DNA of 64,000 bases from the NCBI GenBank assembly GCA_037074705.1, contig CM073591.1, positions 90,748,032 through 90,812,031 on the forward strand, read 5' to 3'. How positions within the stretch are numbered: position 1 is the stretch's first letter; the number at the start of each line of letters is the position of its first letter. The position numbers and the translations under genes were made by a program. Shown here piece after piece: positions 59,291 to 64,000 of this stretch. The notes under the pieces are model-generated. The model did not search any database, was not told the DNA's origin, and worked only from the letters and a program-made list of their open reading frames with translations. The stretch is from Zhengitettix transpicula. Taxonomy: Eukaryota; Arthropoda; Insecta; Orthoptera; Tetrigidae.

Positions 59291-59720
59291 TATCTTGGGG
59301 CTGATAATTATTTAGGTATTGAATTAGACACGACAGGTCGGCATCTTGAGTTGGGAAATAAAAGGTTGCTTGGTCCCCAACAATATCTGTTGACATTATT
59401 GCGTTGACATCTGTGAAGGTGACGATTATAGTGTTATCTGTGATGGGGATGTCTGTTGTATAAAGTAGATAGACGAAGGAACCAAGAACACTTCCCTGCA
59501 GAATGCCAGAGTTGATGTTGACATGCTGAATATTGTCCCTCGAATTGGACCTGGAAGCATCTTTGTAAAATGTATGATTTTATGACTAGGAAAACTTGGT
59601 GTGGCAGCAGTTTTTTAATCATATATATTAGGCTGTTGTGCGATATCTTGTCGAAGGCCTGCTGGATATCTAGGAATACTGCCGCACACAGTTTTCTTCC
59701 CCTCGATCCTCCCTGATGTG
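59291..59720 (-). pseudogene. Jockey-type LINE reverse transcriptase fragment
   Basis: Minus strand from 59690: AAVFLDIQQAFDKISHNSLI, YMIKKLLPHQVFLVIKSYIL, QVQFEGQYS; then in another frame a GILQGSVLGSF block (counterpart of GVPQGSVLGP), YLLYTTDIPI, and FTDVNAIMS (counterpart of the YADD-x-A-ILS box, with F-TD-V). These are successive RT blocks of jockey-clade LINEs, frameshifted between the second and third. Confidence 0.75.
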
Positions 59721-59739
59721 GTTGACTATTGTATGTGAA

Positions 59740-61062
59740 AATTTATTTCTGTACATTTCATATTCTTAATATTAAGGGGTAGTAAAATAAAAATTAAAGC
59801 ACTTTTGTATGTATATATTGTCTGAAAAAATTCTACATACTTTACACACACACAGAAGAAATAAAACAACTGCACTGTCTTTATCCAGAAACAATGCATC
59901 CATATCAGATACAATAAGAAATCTTTTATTTATAATTATAACAATCCTTATCAAAGCAATATCATTAAAAATAATTTTAATCAAATGTATTTACAACATT
60001 CTGAAGTAATTTTCTCCAGAGAATATAAAAATATCAAAATTAGGAAGTATTTCGCAATTAGAAAATGCAGATTTTCATTATGGTAAAATTTGGCTTCTTT
60101 TTTAAATTAAAACACAAACCCAATATCACTTATAAAACACTTGCTATTCTTTGTTTAATTTTGCGAAAAATATTCAGGAACTTCAATAAAATACTGAGTA
60201 AATAAATACAAAACTTAATTTATTTTAATAAATTATAATAATGCAATACTGTACTAAATAAATATGAAATAAAATGCATTGTCACAACAGGTTTGGAAAT
60301 GAAGGAATGGAAGAAAAGCAAAGAAATTAAACAAGTCAAAATTTGTTTGCTCATTCCACATGTTACATAATGGTTAATAAATGCAAGTTATCAAAAAAGT
60401 TGGTCATATACAACCGATTGTAATAAAGGTTTCCATATAGATATAGTCAAATTAAGCCTCGCTGAACATTCAATTATTATAATTTTATAGAGAAATAAAT
60501 TTTAATTGCTCTTGAATTTTGGTTAGATTCGATAAAGCACAAACTTAATAATAGAAAATTATTATCTATAATATTCAATTAAACTTTTAATAATAATGAA
60601 ACATTTAAATTTAGGTAAATAATATATTTAAGCAATATTTTGGCAAAACTTATTAATGTTTTCTTTGGCATTTATTGAATAAGAAAATGATGAAAAATCA
60701 CCACGGGAAAATATTGAATAATCCTGGAATTGTTAATAAAGCATATAAAGAGGAAAACAATTGAAGACCAGAGAATGTTACTAATTGCTTTCAAATGTGA
60801 ATACAAAAAATACTTTAATTCCATAGCATGTTTGTTATAAAACAACACACATTTGTAACTATAAAACATTATCCAAAGTCTCTTAGAAAATTGCAAAATC
60901 CCTGTACAGTAATAATTTGTACATTTTCCTTAGGTTTATGATCCTATCAATGAAGATAGTCATTACAAAAACTGATCATCTGCAACAAAAAATAAACTTG
61001 CATAATTATTGGCAAGACTTAAAAAGATATATTAATTAATCTTGGGAAATTCACTTGGTTAC
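59740..61062. other. WDR1/flare 3' flank, no gene recognised
   Basis: AT-rich, repeat-poor sequence downstream of the flare stop codon, probably including its 3' UTR. A minus-strand AATAAA at 60671-60676 is the nearest hexamer I found. No coding motif. Confidence 0.4.
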
Positions 61063-61172
61063 CTATATTGCTGCAATTTCCCAAATTTTTGTGTTGCAGT
61101 CTTGTCCTACAGAGATCAAGGTTTCATCATCCAGCCACACAAGGCGAGTTATTTGACTTTGAGGATGAGCAT
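61063..61172 (-). CDS. flr: flare terminal exon
   Basis: Acceptor TGTTTTAG; 36 codons including TAG at 61063-61065. Covers the last WD repeat, ending KIWEIAAI. Confidence 0.88.
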
Positions 61173-61403
61173 CTAAAACAAACAACCATCTTAGAATAAC
61201 ACAATTAAACTAAAATAAAATACAAATGTGTGCATATGGAAGGTATACTCACTCTTGATTATTGTATGTTTTGATGGATTCTGAACACTCCAAATGATAA
61301 TAGTTGTATCCAGACTCCCACTTGCAACAAGTGAGGAATTTGGGGACCATGCTACAGTGTTAACTCTGGCATTATGAAATCCCCATTCTTTATTATGAGC
61401 TAA
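61063..61403 (-). CDS. flr: WDR1 / flare (actin-interacting protein 1), last two coding exons
   Basis: Exons 61403-61253 and 61172-61063, joined in phase 1, encode the C-terminal 86 residues: LAHNKEWGFHNARVNTVAWS, PNSSLVASGSLDTTIIIWSV, then NAHPQSQITRLVWLDDETLI, SVGQDCNTKIWEIAAI and stop. These are the last two WD40 repeats (GSLD-x-x-IIIW and VGQD-x-x-KIW). They match vertebrate WDR1 closely in order and length (ATGSLDNSVIVW, SAGQDSNIKFW). AIP1/WDR1 binds cofilin-decorated actin filaments and promotes disassembly in the cytoplasm; the Drosophila gene is flare. Splice borders are AG/GT. Full proteins are about 600 aa, so most of the gene lies beyond 64000. Confidence 0.9.
61253..61403 (-). CDS. 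flr: flare penultimate exon
   Basis: Acceptor ATTATTTCAG, donor GTGAGT; 50 codons plus one base. Covers the penultimate WD repeat with the W-D-like dipeptide at IIIW. Confidence 0.88.
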
Positions 61404-61454
61404 CTGAAATAATCAGATATCCATTTACATGACATAGTTATATATATGCACACA

Positions 61455-61640
61455 CATATTTGGATAGGAAAAGGAGAGAGCCAAGTCAACTGGCCTGGCA
61501 CACAGTTAAGACATTCTTTCCTATCGAATGGGACACAGGCACTATAAAATTAGAAATGTTTTTACTGCTCAGCCTGTCTGGACCAAATGTTGATTTCAGG
61601 AGGTAAGTCAACTTCACTCACTCTTTCCTATCCAAATGTA
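61455..61640 (+). repeat. PLE terminal motif with inverted flanks
   Basis: TTTGGATAGGAAAAGGAGAG, CCAAGTCAACT on the left mirrors AGTCAACTTCACTCACTCTT, TCCTATCCAAA on the right. The core is GGCACACAGTTAAGACATTC, GGGACACAGGCACTA, TCTGGACCAAATGTTGATTT. It lies in the flare intron, 50 bp from the penultimate exon. Confidence 0.55.
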
Positions 61641-62099
61641 TATTTAATTTGACCTTTTCACATTTTCCTTAAGTGTTATATATACACAAATGTTAAGGAT
61701 ATTAATTATTAAGTGACAAAATCACATGCTGCAGTCATTAGAGAAACTTTGAGGGATGGAACAACTTACAACATTTTTTGTATAGAAATGTATGGTTGGA
61801 AGTGACATGTTGAGATATAAACACAAAAAATGAGACCTTAAAAGAAAAATATTGTATCTTCCACTAACCAAATAAAAGTCTTCAAATTTATGTTCTTTAT
61901 ATATTATTATATTGTTTATTTACATAATCAAAAAGTACTTCTTCCCAGCAATGTCAAAATAAATGTTCAAAATTGTGACAACCAAATATGCTTGGTAGTG
62001 TTAAAGGAGTAATTGGTAAACAGGTAATTCTTGCATGCTTGCAGCCACAACGGATGGGTGAGCAATGAGGAGCTGAAGTCTCATATTACTGTTTGGTGG

Positions 62100-62340
62100 T
62101 CACGATTTTGAGCATGGCTGAGATGGTTAAGGTGCCTATGTACTGAGCAGATCATGCAGGTTCAAAGTCCTGCCAGGGTCAAATATTTTCAGTCTTTCCT
62201 TCTTCTTCCTTCCTTCTCCCTGCTTTGAACATATGCTTTTCTATGTGCATGATTCTACACCTGAGCATATGAATGCACATAAAGTGTAATCCTCCTATTT
62301 CTCCTATTTATTTCTATCCTTCTTCAGTATCCAAGATTAT
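62100..62340 (+). repeat. tRNA-derived SINE
   Basis: Head GGCTGAGATGGTTAAGGTGC (A box) and GCAGGTTCAAAGTCCTGCC (B box), then AATATTTTCAGTCTTTCC, GAACATATGCTTTTCTATGT, CCTGAGCATATGAATGCAC, TCCTCCTATTT and CTTCAGTATCCAAG. An extra base in the T loop distinguishes it from the 22.93 kb copy. Confidence 0.8.
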
Positions 62341-62394
62341 ATATATAATATTAGTAAGGATATTACATTGTCAAAAATAATTGTGATATTGGTA

Positions 62395-62578
62395 GAGAAA
62401 AGAAGAATGAGAGAGAGAGAGAGCTTGTGGCTTACCTGAAAGTGAAGTTCAAAAATTTGAAGAATTAGCTTTGGTTCCCTATGGCTACACTATACTTTAC
62501 TTTCAGGTAAGCCATAAGCTATCTCTCTTTCCTTTCCATACCAAGATCACAATTATTTTTGACAATGTCATCTCCTTA

Positions 62579-62629
<51 letters not shown>
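62395..62629. repeat. SINE-like body B hairpin and (AT)n
   Basis: GCTTGTGGCTTACCTGAAAGT (62423-62443) is complementary to ACTTTCAGGTAAGCCATAAGC (about 62498-62518). The sequence is a shortened version of the 22.08-22.33 kb palindrome, followed by the same CTTTCCATACC and TTTTTGACAATGTC and an (AT)n run at 62582-62629. Confidence 0.7.
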
Positions 62630-62632
<3 letters not shown>

Positions 62633-62639
62633 ATTTACA

Positions 62640-63040
62640 TAGGAAAGAGAGACAGCAAAGTCAACTTACCTGAAATCAGTAATTGGTCCAGTCGAGCTGA
62701 GGAAAGTAATTTAAATTTTCCTTTGTCAGGAAGGAAGGTCTTAACTGCATGCCAGCCGGGCGCACACACAATGTTAGGAACTTTAATTTGGTGGCAAAGT
62801 CACATAAGATCATGGATAATGAGGAACAATAGAAATAAATAGGTGAAAGCATTTGCTCAGGCATAAAATTGTGCACTTAGAAAATAATGTTTTATAAGCA
62901 TGGGAAAGGGTGAATATATATAATTTGGATAGGAAAGATTGACAGACAGCAGCTGATTTACCTTAAATCAAAAGTGGTGTAGGCAGTCTGGAAAGGAGTG
63001 ATGTCAAGTTTTCAAGGGCCTAAAATGTCTTCCTCAAGTC
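62640..63040 (-). repeat. Two PLE terminal motifs in tandem
   Basis: 62640-62760 (GGAAAGAGAGACAGC, GTCAACTTACCTGAAATCAG, CCTTTGTCAGGAAGGAAGG, TGCATGCCAGCCGGGC) and 62930-63040 (TTGGATAGGAAAG, CTTAAATCAAAAGTGG, TTTTCAAGGGCC) are both reversed motifs. A SINE-tail-like piece (GGCAAAGTCACATAAGATC) lies between. Confidence 0.55.
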
Positions 63041-63880
63041 AGAGAGATCATTCGGCCACATTTAACTGGGTTTTAACTCCCCTTGAAGTGGTTTGTGTGT
63101 ACACCATCTAGAACACTACTAGAACCGGCTAACAGCACTTTAATTGAATGACATCCTCACAGATGTAGACAACTGGACTTATGTTAGCATTGCCCACCAC
63201 TACCACAATGAGTTTGCCACCGCACACGAGTTGAGCTGGGTTGGGATAAGTACTCTCTCAGCTGAGCTTGGGCACTGTAGTTGGAGTATCCTAGGTTTTG
63301 ACTCCCCAAAGGATTATCATGGTTAACTCTGTTTTTAGGAGTCACCTGAAGTTGTACTAGCCAATGGGTGTTTGAAGCTTGCACAAACCATTCTGTGGTT
63401 GTTTCTAACTCCTGTGATGTTAGTTTCATAGCTAGTGGCTATCTCTATATAAGTTGGGTAGTGGTCACTACCCAACATATAATTATGGCCAGGTTATTGC
63501 AACAGTGGATGATAGAGCTGAATATCCAACACCTTAGCAAGCTAGATGACCATTTTGGTTTGCATTATTACTAATAATGAACAATTACCAATCTGTCGCA
63601 CACTAGGTACCTCGTCACAACTTTATAGACTAAACTACCGAAAGCCATGATATCAGAGCCACTAACACTGGCAATCATTTCGGTTTTCACAGTCCTTTGC
63701 TTACCACACAAAGGCATTAGCCAGAATTTTCCTACATGCTATGGAAGGTTGTTGTCTACCTTAAGATGATACAAAACTGACAACATCCCTGTATGCTTTT
63801 CTGCTCCCAAATACCATTCACTCTATGGAAAGTTACAGCCCTGAATGAGCTGACTCAGCAGGTTTCCTCAGGAAAGTAGG
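63041..63880. repeat. Unassigned repeat-like region in flare intron
   Basis: GC-balanced sequence with open stretches on both strands but no recognised domain. A perfect hairpin (GTTGGGTAGTG, loop GT, CACTACCCAAC) sits at 63453-63476. Probably an inserted element; class unknown. Confidence 0.35.
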
Positions 63881-64000
63881 ACAAAACATCCTGCCTGCCA
63901 TAACATTTAGTCCTACTGTCCTGATAAAAGGGGCTTAGTCCCTTGAAAATTAGACATGTTTTTGCTTCCCAGAATGGCGATACGAACTTTTGATTTAAGG
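63881..64000 (+). repeat. PLE terminal motif at window edge
   Basis: TTAGTCCTACTGTCCTGATAA, then AAGGGGC-TTA-GTCCCTT (7-bp stem with triloop) and GAAAATTAG, then TTTTGATTTAAGG as elsewhere after the motif. It is the copy with the clearest hammerhead-like core (63921-63948). The element continues past 64000. Confidence 0.6.

Noticed and set aside
61404..64000. Additional flare exons
   Set aside because: No WD40-like reading frame between splice borders; the interval is filled with SINE and PLE motifs, so the upstream exons must lie outside.
1..64000. CRISPR arrays, bacterial operons, telomeric repeats, rRNA genes
   Set aside because: None of their signatures is present; repeats are dispersed or tandem transposon-type and the genes have spliceosomal introns.

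Overview
The window is a piece of a large, AT-rich, repeat-packed arthropod genome, most probably an insect. The evidence is three animal genes with canonical GT-AG introns, a BTB domain of the insect tramtrack/lola/broad type, and interspersed relics of Penelope-like elements (PLEs), jockey-type LINEs, Ty3/gypsy, piggyBac and mariner. I see no bacterial genes, CRISPR or operons. The species cannot be named from the sequence.

Gene layout. (1) 33948 to 12299, minus strand: an Abraxas-family protein (MPN-minus scaffold of BRCC36 deubiquitinase complexes), 7 coding exons, 444 aa, all splice phases consistent. (2) 37446 to 50870, plus strand: a BTB/POZ protein with two C-terminal C2H2 zinc fingers, 4 coding exons, 465 aa. 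(3) 61403 to 61063, minus strand: the last two coding exons of WDR1/flare (actin-interacting protein 1), whose upstream exons lie beyond the right edge. Genes 1 and 2 are divergent, with their first coding exons about 3.5 kb apart; genes 2 and 3 are convergent. They act in different processes (ubiquitin editing, transcription, actin turnover) and I infer no functional cluster.

Everything else is intron or intergenic DNA dominated by repeats. 1-10.7 kb: diverged tandem repeats, an inverted promoter-like module at 6.85-7.22 kb, a 128-bp tandem array at 8.9-9.3 kb and a Ty3/gypsy relic. 13-27.5 kb (Abraxas introns): a PLE copy (PLE-A) split by a piggyBac derivative at a TTAA site and by a jockey LINE, a second PLE-A copy, tRNA-derived SINEs including a foldback pair, and a second jockey LINE. 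30.5-32 kb: a large inverted repeat. 35-36.7 kb: a long, degenerate PLE of a second family. 37.8-45 kb (BTB-ZF introns): a reversed gypsy relic and three more PLE-A copies, one broken by a foldback element. 46-47.2 kb: mariner and a third PLE family. 50.9-61 kb: mostly unexplained AT-rich DNA with two palindromic elements, a 276-bp MITE, an LTR-like block and a reversed jockey fragment.

The most interesting signals are the PLE density (at least eight pieces from at least three lineages), the oppositely oriented terminal motif flanking PLE-A, hammerhead-ribozyme-like cores in those termini, the readable nested insertion history at 14.4-17.1 kb, and a SINE head that still folds as a full tRNA cloverleaf.
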